Position numbers and translations under genes: made by a program
The notes under the pieces: model-generated
Told to the model about the DNA's origin: nothing
Databases searched by the model: none
What the model saw: the letters and a program-made list of their open reading frames with translations, nothing else
In this document: piece by piece, positions 30,801 through 40,401 of the stretch
Numbering within the stretch: the stretch's first letter is position 1
Layout of the letters: each line of letters begins with the position of its first letter
DNA from: Arthrobacter castelli DSM 16402
GTDB taxonomy: Bacteria; Actinomycetota; Actinomycetes; Actinomycetales; Micrococcaceae
Direction of reading: 5' to 3'
DNA: 64,000 nucleotides
NCBI RefSeq assembly: GCF_000430705.1
Contig: NZ_AUMN01000017.1
Coordinates: forward strand, 45,582 to 109,581

Positions 30801-33023
30801 ATGGAACCGGAGACAGCGGCCATCCCCGCCACCCGCTTCGGCTCGTCAGAGGTGGCCCCGCCGCGGGCCACCCAGGACCGTATCGAAATTCCGGACTTCG
30901 AACCCAACCCGGCCCCGTCCGGGGACATCGGTCCGGAACGGTTCCTGGACCGGGAGGTGAGCTGGCTGGACTTCAACGGCAGGGTGCTGGACCTGGCCGA
31001 GGACCCGGATCTGTACCTGCTGGAGCGGGTGAATTTCCTGTCCATCTTCGCGTCCAATCTTGACGAGTTCTTCATGGTCCGGGTTGCCGGGCTGAAACGC
31101 CGCATCGCAGCCGGTCTCGCCGTGCCCTCTCCTGCCGGCCTCAGCCCGGTGGAACAGTTGGAATCGATCGGCGAAGAAGCCCATGAGCTGGCCAGGCGGC
31201 ACGCGAGGGTCTTCGAGGAGCAGATCCGCCCGGCGCTGGAAGACGAGTCGATCTACCTCACGTCGTGGAATGAACTGGATGAGTCTTCCAAGACCGAACT
31301 GCGGACCCTGTTCATGGAAAAGGTCTTCCCGATCCTCACCCCGCTGGCGGTGGATCCTGCCCATCCGTTCCCTTACATCTCCGGGCTCTCCCTGAACCTT
31401 GCCGTCGTCGTCCGGAATCCAATCAGCGGCAAGGAACTGTTCGCACGGCTCAAGGTGCCCGCGCAACTGCCCCGGCTGATATCAGTCGACGGGCCGCGTG
31501 CCGGACGTGTGGCCGGCCGCAAGGCCCGGTTCATCCCTCTCGAAGACGTCATCGCCGAGCACCTGGACCAGCTCTTCCCCGGGATGGAGGTGCGTGAGCA
31601 CCACACCTTCCGGGTCACCCGCAATGAAGACCTGGAAGTGGAAGAAGACGACGCCGAGAATCTGCTGCAGGCGCTGGAAAAGGAGCTGCTGCGGCGCCGG
31701 TTCGGCCCCCCGGTGCGACTGGAAGTCGCCCACGACATTAATCCGAGCATCAGGTCGTTGCTGATCCGCGAGCTCGGCGTCGATGAGGACGAAGTATATG
31801 AGGCGCCCGCCCCGTTGGACCTGCGCGGGCTGGATGTGATCGGCAAGATTGAACGCACGGATTTGCGCTACCCGCGGCGGGTGGCGCACACCAGCCGGTT
31901 CCTGAACGAAAGCGAGACCTCCAACGCAGCAAATGTGTTCGCCGCCATGCGGCGGCGGGACATTCTGCTGCACCACCCCTACGACTCCTTTTCCACATCC
32001 GTGCAGGCCTTCCTGGAGCAAGCCGCCGGGGATCCGAAGGTGCAGGCCATCAAGCAGACCTTGTACCGGACATCGGGCGATTCGCCAATTGTGGATGCGC
32101 TCGTCGATGCGGCCGAGGCCGGCAAGCAGGTGCTGGCGCTGGTGGAGATCAAGGCCCGTTTCGACGAGCAGGCCAACATCACCTGGGCCCGGAAGCTGGA
32201 ACAGGCCGGCGTCCACGTGGTCTACGGCATTGTCGGACTGAAAACCCATTGCAAGCTGTCGCTGGTGGTCCGCCAGGAAATGGAGGGGCTGCGCCGCTAT
32301 TGCCACGTAGGCACCGGCAACTACCACCCCAGCACGGCACGCCACTACGAAGATCTTGGCCTGCTGACAACCAACCAGGAGGTCGGCGAGGATTTGTCCC
32401 GGCTGTTCAACCAGCTCTCCGGCTACGCCCCCAGGGCGACGTTCAAGCGGCTGCTGGTCGCCCCGCGGTCGGTCCGCTCCGGGCTGATCGACCGCATCGA
32501 GAAGGAAATCTCGAATAAGAAGGCCGGGCTGCCGGCCAGGGTGCAGATCAAGGTCAACAACATGGTCGACGAGGCCATCATCGATGCCCTGTACCGTGCC
32601 TCGCAGGCCGGCGTGAGCGTGGACATCGTGGTGCGGGGCATCTGTTCCCTCCGCCCCGGACTTGCCGGCTTGAGCGAGAACATCCGGGTGCGCTCCATCC
32701 TGGGCCGGTTCCTTGAGCATTCGCGTATCTTCGCCTTCGCCAATGGCGGCGACCAGGTGGTCTATATCGGCTCGGCGGACATGATGCACCGCAATCTGGA
32801 CCGCCGGGTGGAGGCCCTGGTGCAGCTCAACTCCGCTGAAGACATTGCATCAATGGTGGACCTGTTGAATCTCTATATGGATGAGAAGACGTCCAGTTGG
32901 CACCTTGCTGCGGACGGCTCATGGGACCGGCACCATGTGGACGCCGATGGCAACCCGCTCCGGGATGTGCAGTCCTGGCTGCTGGCCTCCCGCGCCCGGC
33001 AACGTTCGGCGGCCCACCCTTGA
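30801..33023 (+). CDS. ppk: polyphosphate kinase 1
   Basis: Makes inorganic polyphosphate from ATP and can run in reverse. It has 740 residues. The start is fixed by AGGAGG six bases before the ATG; the frame is open further upstream but overlaps mshD. The N-terminal domain begins [20 protein letters not shown]. The autophosphorylated histidine is H483 in [13 protein letters not shown], and the second essential one is H640 in [30 protein letters not shown] also matches. The stop overlaps the start of the following NUDIX gene, so the enzymes are translationally coupled. Confidence 0.96.
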   Translation: MEPETAAIPATRFGSSEVAPPRATQDRIEIPDFEPNPAPSGDIGPERFLDREVSWLDFNGRVLDLAEDPDLYLLERVNFLSIFASNLDEFFMVRVAGLKRRIAAGLAVPSPAGLSPVEQLESIGEEAHELARRHARVFEEQIRPALEDESIYLTSWNELDESSKTELRTLFMEKVFPILTPLAVDPAHPFPYISGLSLNLAVVVRNPISGKELFARLKVPAQLPRLISVDGPRAGRVAGRKARFIPLEDVIAEHLDQLFPGMEVREHHTFRVTRNEDLEVEEDDAENLLQALEKELLRRRFGPPVRLEVAHDINPSIRSLLIRELGVDEDEVYEAPAPLDLRGLDVIGKIERTDLRYPRRVAHTSRFLNESETSNAANVFAAMRRRDILLHHPYDSFSTSVQAFLEQAAGDPKVQAIKQTLYRTSGDSPIVDALVDAAEAGKQVLALVEIKARFDEQANITWARKLEQAGVHVVYGIVGLKTHCKLSLVVRQEMEGLRRYCHVGTGNYHPSTARHYEDLGLLTTNQEVGEDLSRLFNQLSGYAPRATFKRLLVAPRSVRSGLIDRIEKEISNKKAGLPARVQIKVNNMVDEAIIDALYRASQAGVSVDIVVRGICSLRPGLAGLSENIRVRSILGRFLEHSRIFAFANGGDQVVYIGSADMMHRNLDRRVEALVQLNSAEDIASMVDLLNLYMDEKTSSWHLAADGSWDRHHVDADGNPLRDVQSWLLASRARQRSAAHP

Positions 33024-33976
33024 TGCCGGCCACAGCCGGAGAAGCCGCCCCGGAGCATCTCGCAGTACGGGCTGCCGGGGCACTGTGCTGGCGCACCGTC
33101 AATGGCTCGCTGGAAGTGCTGATTATCCACCGGCCGCGGTATCAGGACTGGTCGTGGCCCAAGGGAAAGCTCGACGACGGCGAGACCCTCCCCGAGGCCG
33201 CCGTGCGGGAGGTCGAAGAGGAGGTCGGGCTCACCGTTAAGCTCGGCCTGCCGCTGCCTTCCATCCATTACAGGGTGAATTCCGGGTTGAAGGAAGTCCA
33301 GTACTGGGCTGCCCAGGTCAACGGCGCCGATGCCGTCCCCGACGGCGATGAGGTGGACCGCGCCGAATGGGTCGCGCCTGACAAGGCCCGCGGGATGCTG
33401 TCCAACCCGTCGGACATCGGCCCGCTTGATGCCCTGGAGTATTGGCACGACCACGGCGACCTGCCCACATGGCCCATCATCCTGCTGCGCCATGCCAAGG
33501 CCAAGCCCCGCTCAACGTGGACCCTGGCCGAAGGAGACCGCACGCTCGTCGCCTCCGGCCACCGCCAGGCCAAAGCCGTAGGGCGATTGCTGAGCGCCTG
33601 GCGGCCAAAGCGGGTGCTCACTAGTCCCTGGGTGCGCTGCGTACAGACGGTGAAGCCGTATGCCAAGATGGCCGATCCCAAGGTCAAGCAAATCGATGCG
33701 TTGACCGAGGCGGCGCACAAGCGCCAGCCGAAAAAGGCGCGGGCGGTGGCCGAGGGCGTGTTCGACAAGCGCAAGCCAGTGATCATCTGCTCTCACAGGC
33801 CGGTGCTCCCCACCCTGCTCACAGTCTTCGCAGAGCGGATGAGCGATGTGGAGGCCGCCAAACTTCCGGTCTCGGACCCCTATCTCACTCCGGGCGAAGT
33901 GTTGATCCTGCATGTGAGCGCCCAGGACAACCAGCGCATCGTCGCCGTCGAGCAGATCAAACCCTACGACGACTGA
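33023..33976 (+). CDS. mutT1: NUDIX hydrolase fused to a histidine phosphatase domain (MutT1-like)
   Basis: A 317-residue fusion. The NUDIX box is complete: GKLDDGETLPEAAVREVEEE followed by VGL. The C-terminal half has the histidine-phosphatase catalytic start LLRHAKAKPRSTW and a second histidine in IICSHRPVLP. The mycobacterial MutT1 enzyme has this layout and hydrolyses 8-oxo-dGTP and diadenosine polyphosphates. The ATG overlaps the ppk stop (TGATG). Coupling to ppk suggests a role in nucleotide polyphosphate turnover; the exact substrate is not provable from sequence. Confidence 0.88.
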   Translation: MPATAGEAAPEHLAVRAAGALCWRTVNGSLEVLIIHRPRYQDWSWPKGKLDDGETLPEAAVREVEEEVGLTVKLGLPLPSIHYRVNSGLKEVQYWAAQVNGADAVPDGDEVDRAEWVAPDKARGMLSNPSDIGPLDALEYWHDHGDLPTWPIILLRHAKAKPRSTWTLAEGDRTLVASGHRQAKAVGRLLSAWRPKRVLTSPWVRCVQTVKPYAKMADPKVKQIDALTEAAHKRQPKKARAVAEGVFDKRKPVIICSHRPVLPTLLTVFAERMSDVEAAKLPVSDPYLTPGEVLILHVSAQDNQRIVAVEQIKPYDD

Positions 33977-33990
33977 GACGACTGAGACGA

Positions 33991-34020
33991 CTGAGCGGGC
34001 GGCTTACGCCGTCCGCCCAG
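33991..34020. terminator. hairpin between mutT1 and the ABC operon
   Basis: A 13-bp stem with one mismatch and one GU pair (CTGAGCGGGCGGC with GCCGTCCGCCCAG) and a 4-nt loop, 15 nt past the mutT1 stop. It is preceded by three copies of GACGACTGA-like sequence around the stop. There is no T run. Confidence 0.55.
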
Positions 34021-34064
34021 TCGTGCGTCCCAGTGGCATGCGAAGCCGCCTGCCTGGTCTCGTG

Positions 34065-34757
34065 CTACGGCGTCGCTTTCCGCAGGGTCAGGTACGACCC
34101 GCCAGCCAGCACCACGCAGGTCAGGGCCGCCCATCCACTGACGGTCAGCGGAGTTTGTTGGGTGAACCAGAGCCCGACCGACGGCCAGGACTCTGTCCAG
34201 GTGGCCAGCGCGACCAACGCCAGCACGACCGCCGCAACGGAGATCCAGAGGATCACCATTCCGGTAACGGTCCACCGCTTGTAGATGGTGGCCGCCCAGA
34301 ATCCGATCATGAACAACAACACCATGGCCATGAAGTAGACGATGAACGCCTCAAACCATGGGCCATCGGAAATCCACGGGAACGAGAACATGATCCCGTT
34401 CACGCCCCACCCGTTGGTGGCCTGTTCGACGGCACCGAGCACAACATACAGTCCCGAGATCACCAGTGCGACGAGGGCAAACAGCCCCACAGTTCCAAAG
34501 TAGAAATTCCGTCGGCTCACACTCATCGCCTGTGAAAACGGAAACGTCAGAGTGAGCGACTGAATGCCCAGGACGAGGAAGTACCACATGACGGCCTGGC
34601 CGGCACCGGAATACATTTGGGTCTCAACTGAATCCGGAATCAGCGCCCAGATGGCCCAGCTGACGGCGAAGGCACCGGCGATCACGATCGCAGGCACGCC
34701 CAGGAAGGTCCATTTATTGATCAGTTGCATGCGTGCAACGTTCACGGCGCGGTTCAT
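34065..34757 (-). CDS. ABC transporter permease subunit
   Basis: A 230-residue integral membrane protein with six hydrophobic helices (for example WTFLGVPAIVIAGAFAVSW, VGLFALVALVISGLYVVLG and WAALTCVVLAGGSYLTLR). Its start overlaps the stop of the ATPase gene upstream by 4 bp. In GntR-ATPase-permease modules of the YtrABC type, such proteins form exporters linked to cell-wall stress. The substrate is unknown. Confidence 0.85.
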   Translation of the reverse strand: MNRAVNVARMQLINKWTFLGVPAIVIAGAFAVSWAIWALIPDSVETQMYSGAGQAVMWYFLVLGIQSLTLTFPFSQAMSVSRRNFYFGTVGLFALVALVISGLYVVLGAVEQATNGWGVNGIMFSFPWISDGPWFEAFIVYFMAMVLLFMIGFWAATIYKRWTVTGMVILWISVAAVVLALVALATWTESWPSVGLWFTQQTPLTVSGWAALTCVVLAGGSYLTLRKATP

Positions 34758-35692
34758 TTCGATACCTCCAATGTTTCAGCGGACCGGTCCGTGCCGCCAA
34801 AGTCTGATTCGGTGGCTGCCATGGTCGTGCGCACCACCAACTGCTGCAGCGAGACCGGGGCCAGTTCCAGCCCGAGGGCCATCGCCTCATCCCGTTGCGC
34901 GTCAGTCAGCACACCGGAGACGGTGACCGAGGCGAAGGAACCCATCCGCTCGGTATGGAGAACCTCGCGCCGGGCAACGAACTGGTCCACCTTTGCCGCT
35001 GGACCAACCACGGTGTGGGCCGTGCCCCGGATGTCCTCGGCGTCGTCGTCCATCAGGATCCTGCCCTGATCGATGACGATCACGTGCTCAAGCAGGTTGG
35101 CGACCTCGTCGATGAGATGCGACGAGAGGATCACGGTGCGGGGGAACTCCGCGTAGTCTTCGATCAGGTGGTCGTAGAAGAGCTGGCGGGCCACCGCGTC
35201 GAGCCCCAGATAGGGTTCGTCGAAAAAGGTGATATCGGCCCTGGATGCCAGTCCGATGATGACTCCCACCGCTGAAAGCTGTCCCCGGGAGAGCTTCTTG
35301 ATGCGGCGCTTGACCGGCAGCTGAAAATCCTGCACCAGCCGGTCGGCGAACGCCTGGTCCCAATTCGCGAAGAACAAGCTCGCCGACCGGAACGCGTGCT
35401 GCGGAGTGAAATCGTCCGGATACTTTTGGGATTCGCGGATAAAGCAGATCCGGGGCAGCACTTTCTCGTTCTCGTACGGTGACTGGCCAAAGACACTGAC
35501 GTGTCCGGACGTCTTGAAGTTCTGCGCCGTCAGGATCGACATCAGCGTCGTCTTCCCGGCCCCGTTGCGCCCCAGCAGGCCGTAGATTTTATTGGCCGCA
35601 ATGCTGAAGCTGACATCGTCCAGCGCTTTTTCTGACCTGTACCGCTTGGTGAGATTCCGGACCTCAATCACGGCATTGTTCGAGTCGCTCAC
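34754..35692 (-). CDS. ABC transporter ATP-binding protein
   Basis: A 312-residue ATPase. Walker A is GLLGRNGAGKTTLMSIL, the signature loop is LSRGQLSAVGVIIGL, and Walker B with the catalytic glutamate is ADITFFDEPYLGLD. About 90 residues beyond the core (from HTVVGPAAKVDQFVARREVL) resemble the regulatory tail of antibiotic-efflux ATPases. It overlaps both neighbours by 4 bp, giving a tightly coupled GntR-ATPase-permease operon. Confidence 0.92.
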   Translation of the reverse strand: MSDSNNAVIEVRNLTKRYRSEKALDDVSFSIAANKIYGLLGRNGAGKTTLMSILTAQNFKTSGHVSVFGQSPYENEKVLPRICFIRESQKYPDDFTPQHAFRSASLFFANWDQAFADRLVQDFQLPVKRRIKKLSRGQLSAVGVIIGLASRADITFFDEPYLGLDAVARQLFYDHLIEDYAEFPRTVILSSHLIDEVANLLEHVIVIDQGRILMDDDAEDIRGTAHTVVGPAAKVDQFVARREVLHTERMGSFASVTVSGVLTDAQRDEAMALGLELAPVSLQQLVVRTTMAATESDFGGTDRSAETLEVSK

Positions 35693-36114
35693 GCAGATCC
35701 GCTCCTTTCCATTGCCGGATTGTCCGGCAGCTCCGCCAGGCCGCGGGAGACCATGGCTGTCAGTTGTTCGGGCGATATGTCCAGCTTTTGCGCTTCCACA
35801 GTCATTGGCTTGACGTACTCCTTAAAGAATTCCTCTTTGCGCTGGCTTGTCAGGGTGGCCCTGGAGCCGGCGGCGACGAACATCCCGACGCCGCGCCGCT
35901 TGTACAGGATCCCGTCGTCGACCAAACGGTTGACCCCCTTGGCCGCCGTCGCAGGGTTGATCCGGTAGAAGGCGGCGAACTCCGTAGTCGATGGCACCTG
36001 GGACTCCTCCGGGAGGTTTCCATCGATAATGTCGTTCTCGATCAGTTCCGCAATCTGCAGGAAGATCGGCCGGCCCTCTTCAATCACCGCTGCTCCGTCG
36101 TGATCGTCATGCAT
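35689..36114 (-). CDS. GntR-family regulator (YtrA-like)
   Basis: A 141-residue regulator of the short YtrA subfamily. The winged helix is seen in PIFLQIAELIENDIIDGNLP, VPSTTEFAAFYRINPATAAK and GILYKRRGVGMFVAAG. The C-terminal 50 residues form the small dimerisation helix pair and no ligand-binding domain is present. It is the first gene of an operon with an ABC transporter and probably represses that operon. TTGGTT (36116) and AACCAA (36146) flank a short AT-rich stretch just upstream and could be operator half-sites. Confidence 0.9.
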   Translation of the reverse strand: MHDDHDGAAVIEEGRPIFLQIAELIENDIIDGNLPEESQVPSTTEFAAFYRINPATAAKGVNRLVDDGILYKRRGVGMFVAAGSRATLTSQRKEEFFKEYVKPMTVEAQKLDISPEQLTAMVSRGLAELPDNPAMERSGSA

Positions 36115-36279
36115 GTTGGTTCATTACTCATGTAGCTAACCATATAACCAATGGACGAAGAATCGCAAGGGCCCGCCCCACGCCCTCCTCAGGTAGGGGT
36201 CCCGGTCTATTCCATGGCGGGACGAACGCGGTCCGGTGCGGTTCCTACGCTTCAGGGAAATCCCCGTCAAGGAGCAGCC

Positions 36280-37401
36280 ATGCCAGCGACCATCCCCACG
36301 CAGGGACCCGTAAATCGGGCGCCCGCAGCTCAGGCATCCGCCGGGCCACACCAGCATCCAACCGGGAGGGACCCGGTCGTGGACTTGATCCGTGCGGCCT
36401 GCCTGTGCGTCGTCGTCGTGATGCATACCATGATGGCCGGCGTTACTGTCGAAGACGACGGGCTCCACGTTTTCAAAGCCCTTCAGGACCAGTCATGGTT
36501 CGTCCCGGTCAGCTGGGTGGTGCAGGTGATGCCGCTGTTCTTTTTGGCCGGAGGGGTCGCCTCGGTCACGCAGTGGCAGCGGGCGCGGTCAATAGGTGCG
36601 AAGCCGGGCGATTATGTGCGATCCCGGTTGCACCGTCTCGTTTTCCCCGCACTGGTTGCCTTTCTGGCCCTCGGGGCTGGTCAGTGTGCAGCGACATTGG
36701 CCGGGGCGCCTGTCGAAACGCTGGCCGAGGTGGGCCGGTTGATGGGCCTGCCCCTGTGGTTCCTGGGCGTCTACCTTGGCACCTCGGTGCTGGTGCCGGT
36801 CATGGTCAGGGCGCACGAGGCGGCACCGGCACGCACGATGCTGCTTCTGGTATCGGCGGCCGCGGCCGTCGACCTGGTATCGGCAACGTACCAAGTTCCC
36901 GCCCTCGGCTTCGCCAACCTCGCCTTCGTCTGGCTGGCCATGCAACAGGCCGGCTTCTGGTACGCGGATGGCTGGTTCCAGTCACGGACCGCGGCCCAGC
37001 TGCGGTTTGGTGCCGCCGCGTCAATCGCCGCGCTGCTGTTCGTCACCGTCACGGGAACCTATTCGGCCGACATGCTCGCCAATCTGAACCCGCCGAATAT
37101 CACCCTGCTGCTGGTCGGCGCCGCACAAACGTTCCTGCTCGCGGCCGCCGGGCCGAAGCTGCGTGCGGTTTCACGCAACCGGTACGTCAGGACAGCAGTC
37201 ACTGCGATCGGCGGACGGGCCATGACCATCTACCTCTGGCACATACCCGTTCTGGTCATCATCTCCGCGCTCGGTCTGGCCGCTGGGCTCGCCTGGCCGG
37301 AACCGCACAGCGTCCTCTGGTGGTTCACGCGCATATTCTGGATCGCCGCCGTAGCGGCAGCGCTGCTGCCCGTGGCGGGCTGGTTCGGCCGCTACGAATG
37401 A
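36280..37401 (+). CDS. acyltransferase-3 family membrane protein
   Basis: A 373-residue protein with about ten membrane helices. The family start is seen in RDPVVDLIRAACLCVVVVMH, whose histidine is the conserved catalytic residue, followed by WVVQVMPLFFLAGGVAS and SRLHRLVFPALVAFLALG. These enzymes O-acylate sugars, lipids or antibiotics at the membrane. I chose the ATG preceded by AAGGAG; the frame is open 43 codons further upstream but shows no ribosome site there. It is divergent from the GntR-ABC operon. The substrate is unknown. Confidence 0.85.
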   Translation: MPATIPTQGPVNRAPAAQASAGPHQHPTGRDPVVDLIRAACLCVVVVMHTMMAGVTVEDDGLHVFKALQDQSWFVPVSWVVQVMPLFFLAGGVASVTQWQRARSIGAKPGDYVRSRLHRLVFPALVAFLALGAGQCAATLAGAPVETLAEVGRLMGLPLWFLGVYLGTSVLVPVMVRAHEAAPARTMLLLVSAAAAVDLVSATYQVPALGFANLAFVWLAMQQAGFWYADGWFQSRTAAQLRFGAAASIAALLFVTVTGTYSADMLANLNPPNITLLLVGAAQTFLLAAAGPKLRAVSRNRYVRTAVTAIGGRAMTIYLWHIPVLVIISALGLAAGLAWPEPHSVLWWFTRIFWIAAVAAALLPVAGWFGRYE

Positions 37402-37416
37402 CTACCCCGGAAGGCG

Positions 37417-37602
37417 ATGGTCACGGCCAGGCCCGAGCCGATGACGACCCTTCGCACCGTCATCGTCACCGTGGCAGCCATTGGCGGAATCACGGTGGTG
37501 CTGATCGATGGGTACAGCCTCGGCTCAACTGCCATAGGTGCGACAGCCTTGGCATTGGCGCTGGCGGCGAGCGGTTTCCGCTTCAGGCGCCAGTACTCGT
37601 GA
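37417..37602 (+). CDS. small two-helix membrane protein
   Basis: A 61-residue ORF with two hydrophobic helices (VIVTVAAIGGITVVLIDGYS and STAIGATALALALAASG) and an arginine-rich end (FRFRRQYS). It starts 15 bp after the acyltransferase stop and has GGAAGG just before the ATG; an internal ATG at codon 9 is an alternative. Its last 20 bp overlap the convergent response regulator gene. No family recognised. Confidence 0.55.
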   Translation: MVTARPEPMTTLRTVIVTVAAIGGITVVLIDGYSLGSTAIGATALALALAASGFRFRRQYS

Positions 37603-38254
37603 GCCCGGATTCGTACGCGAAGACCACAATCTGCGCGCGGTCACGCAACCCCAGCTTGCCCAGGGTGCGGCTGACATGGCTCTTCACGGTTTGTTCGGTG
37701 ACGAACAGATCGACGGCGATCTCGGCGTTGGACATGCCGCGGGCCACCAGTTGGACCACTTCCCGCTCCCGGTCGGTCAGCTCCCTCACCTGCGGTGATT
37801 TCGGCGTCGATCTGGCCGGTTGGCGGATATATTCGGCAATCAGGGTCTTCGTGATGGAAGGGGCCAGCAGGGCATCACCGCGGGAGACAATCCGCACGGC
37901 CTCGATCAGATCATCCGCCGGTGCATCCTTGAGCAGGAAACCACTGGCACCGGCCCGCAAGGCCTCAAAGACGTAGTCGTCCAAATCGAACGTGGTCAGC
38001 ATGATGACACTCGGGCTGTTCCCCGGCATCGCGAAGATCTGCCGGGTGGCATCGAGCCCGTTCACCTGCGGCATCCGGATGTCCATCAGCACAATGTCCG
38101 GTTGGTGCATTTTGACAGCGCCGACGGCGTCACGTCCGTCCGGTACGCTGGCAACCACTTTCAGGTCCGGCTGCGCGTCCAGCAGCGCGCTGAAGCCGGC
38201 CCGGACCATCTCTTGATCATCAACGATCAGTATTCGGATTTGCTCCTCTGTCAC
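37583..38254 (-). CDS. NarL/LuxR-family response regulator
   Basis: A 223-residue regulator. The receiver has IVDDQEMVRAGF and phosphoacceptor D58 in DIVLMDIRMPQVNG; the output helix-turn-helix is LTDREREVVQLVARGMSNAE then EQTVKSHVSRTLGKLGL. The likely partner kinase is encoded divergently 164 bp away rather than in the same operon. The target is unknown; an ABC transporter operon is the commonest target of this subfamily, but none lies next to it in the right orientation. Confidence 0.93.
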   Translation of the reverse strand: MTEEQIRILIVDDQEMVRAGFSALLDAQPDLKVVASVPDGRDAVGAVKMHQPDIVLMDIRMPQVNGLDATRQIFAMPGNSPSVIMLTTFDLDDYVFEALRAGASGFLLKDAPADDLIEAVRIVSRGDALLAPSITKTLIAEYIRQPARSTPKSPQVRELTDREREVVQLVARGMSNAEIAVDLFVTEQTVKSHVSRTLGKLGLRDRAQIVVFAYESGLTSTGA

Positions 38255-38418
38255 GGCACACTCCTGTTCGACGACGCAGTGAGTCTACAACAGGTCCAGC
38301 ACTGGCCCGGCGTCCCTCCGCGGTAGGGCATTCGATTGCATCCTGCAGAGGGATGCGCGGGCTGACCGCCGGCTTCTAGGCTTTCACTATCCGCACCATC
38401 CACCGCGAAAGACGATCG

Positions 38419-40398
38419 ATGACCTATCAGCCAGCCGGACGGCCAACATGGCGGTCCCTGCCGCGCGACCTTGCCTACGTGGTTTCAGGGTTCTTCATCA
38501 CGCTGATTGGCTTCATCATGCTGGTACCGCTGACAGTGCTGGGCATCGCCACGGCTGTGATCTGGATCGGAGTCCCGATCCTCGGGTTCGCCTTGCTGCT
38601 GGCCGGGGCGCTGGCACGCGAAAACCGGGCCCTGCTGGCCCGGCAGGGGCTGCCTGTGGCCGATCCGGCATATCGCAGGGCCAGGAGCCGACTGAAGCAG
38701 ATAGTTGGAGCCATTTCTGATCCGCAGCTCTGGAAAGACCTGCTGCATGGAACACTGGTGACGTTCCCGCTGCGGATCACAACGTTCGTCCTGAGCCTCA
38801 CGTGGCTCGCGGCCGGAGCCGGAGGTGTCACGTTTTTCCTGTGGGCCGGGTTCCTGCCCGACGACGGCGATGGTTTAGGCTCCCTGTTGTTTGGCCTGGC
38901 CGGTATTGGCGCTGGCTTGGATCCGTACTTGTTGGATGCTGCGGTCAATTTCGTGATTGGCATCTTGTGCCTGGTAACAGCGCCATGGGTCATTCGCTTG
39001 TGCACCATGGTCGATGGCTCTATCGCCCGAGTGTTCCTGACCGGCTCGTGGCTGCCCGACCTCGAGCCCGGCGACGGCGGCGACGACGTCGGTGGTCACG
39101 ATGACCGCCGCCGGGACGGGATATCGACTTCGCCTTCACCTCGACAGTCCGGTGGCCCACAAGAGATCATCACCCGCCAGGCATGGATGTGGTCGATCAC
39201 CGGTTTCGCATCGATTGCCCTGCTGGCAGTCGGGATTCCGGTGATGAGCGTGCTCTACGGATTGTTCGTCCCGTTCTCCTTCCTGCTGATCGGCCTGCAC
39301 TGCATCGCGTTGGCTGCATCGGTCAAATGGCCGCACGCCGCCATCGCACTGTCGGCTGCCGTGCTGGTGGCCCTTGCACTGTCCACCGACACGGCAGAGG
39401 GCCTTCCGTACCCCGTGCCAGTCACCGTGCTGATCACCCAGACCTTGCTGTGCCTGCTGATTGCAGCACGGAACGGCTGGGCAACAACGCTGGTGGCGGC
39501 TCTGGCCAGTCTGGTGGCGCCCTTTGGCGAACTCCTGCTGACCTCAACCCCCGACGGCGAGTTCTCGTCGGGGGCAGTGGCCAACCTCATCGCCTATGCC
39601 TCGATCCTCGCGCTGGCCGTGATCATCGGAATCATCATCCGCCAGTGGCTGCTCGGCCGCCGGGAACTGCTGGTGCAGCGTGAACGAACGGCAGAGGTTG
39701 AGGCACGGCAGGCCGTGATGGATGAGCGGCACCGGATCGCCCGGGAGCTGCACGACGTCGTCGCCCACAGCTTGTCTGTCATATCCATCCAGGCCTCCAC
39801 GGCGCGGTTCCGGCTCGACGGGGTGACGACAGAAGTTGCCGATGAACTCGACGACATTACAGCCTCCGCCCGACGGTCGTTGACGGAAATGCGTGGCCTG
39901 CTTGCCGTACTCCGCGACGACGACGGGGAAACGAAGCTCGCTCCCTCCCCGGACCTGGCGCAGATTCCGGAGCTGATCGACACGTACCGGCGCGGCGGGG
40001 CCTCCATTGAACTATCGATCGAGCCAGACGTCGAAACCACAGAAGTGCCGGCTTCCACGGCGTTGTCCACCTATCGCATCATCCAGGAAGCCGTAACCAA
40101 TGCGGTCCGGCACGCGCCAGGATCAGGCGTTCAGGTTCAGCTGATGCTGGAAGAAGCCGATATTTACATGTCAGTCACCAACAGCGCTGGCATTTCCGCT
40201 TCTCCTCCGGCATCCGGACACGAGCCAAAGCACGGTCTCATCGGTATGCGCGAGCGGGCACAAGCGGCCGGCGGCAACATCAACTATGGTTTCCTGCCCG
40301 ACGGCGGCTACCAAGTGAGTGCGCGGCTTCCCCGGAGCCTGGATCCCCATACTCCGGTAGGGGCCCAAAACCACTCTGTGGACGGACGCGACGTCTAA
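38419..40398 (+). CDS. sensor histidine kinase with N-terminal putative sensor domain
   Basis: A 659-residue kinase. Residues 1-210 form a membrane sensor module (SLPRDLAYVVSGFFITLIGF, VLGIATAVIWIGVPILGFA) like the actinobacterial putative-sensor domain. A second membrane block (about 255-405) precedes the HisKA_3 helix with H445 in RHRIARELHDVVAHSLSVIS. The ATPase domain has RIIQEAVTNAVRHAPGS and HGLIGMRERAQAAGG. It is divergent from the response regulator gene. The fusion of two membrane blocks is the usual form of this kinase group. Confidence 0.92.
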   Translation: MTYQPAGRPTWRSLPRDLAYVVSGFFITLIGFIMLVPLTVLGIATAVIWIGVPILGFALLLAGALARENRALLARQGLPVADPAYRRARSRLKQIVGAISDPQLWKDLLHGTLVTFPLRITTFVLSLTWLAAGAGGVTFFLWAGFLPDDGDGLGSLLFGLAGIGAGLDPYLLDAAVNFVIGILCLVTAPWVIRLCTMVDGSIARVFLTGSWLPDLEPGDGGDDVGGHDDRRRDGISTSPSPRQSGGPQEIITRQAWMWSITGFASIALLAVGIPVMSVLYGLFVPFSFLLIGLHCIALAASVKWPHAAIALSAAVLVALALSTDTAEGLPYPVPVTVLITQTLLCLLIAARNGWATTLVAALASLVAPFGELLLTSTPDGEFSSGAVANLIAYASILALAVIIGIIIRQWLLGRRELLVQRERTAEVEARQAVMDERHRIARELHDVVAHSLSVISIQASTARFRLDGVTTEVADELDDITASARRSLTEMRGLLAVLRDDDGETKLAPSPDLAQIPELIDTYRRGGASIELSIEPDVETTEVPASTALSTYRIIQEAVTNAVRHAPGSGVQVQLMLEEADIYMSVTNSAGISASPPASGHEPKHGLIGMRERAQAAGGNINYGFLPDGGYQVSARLPRSLDPHTPVGAQNHSVDGRDV

Positions 40399-40401
40399 GA
40401 T

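Noticed and set aside
36116..36151. TTGGTT/AACCAA as a firm GntR operator
   Set aside because: The arms are short and 24 bp apart, and several AACCA copies overlap; it is kept only as a remark in the GntR entry.
37398..37980. Arg/His-rich frame after the acyltransferase gene
   Set aside because: It is a shifted frame of the acyltransferase tail running across the antisense response regulator gene.
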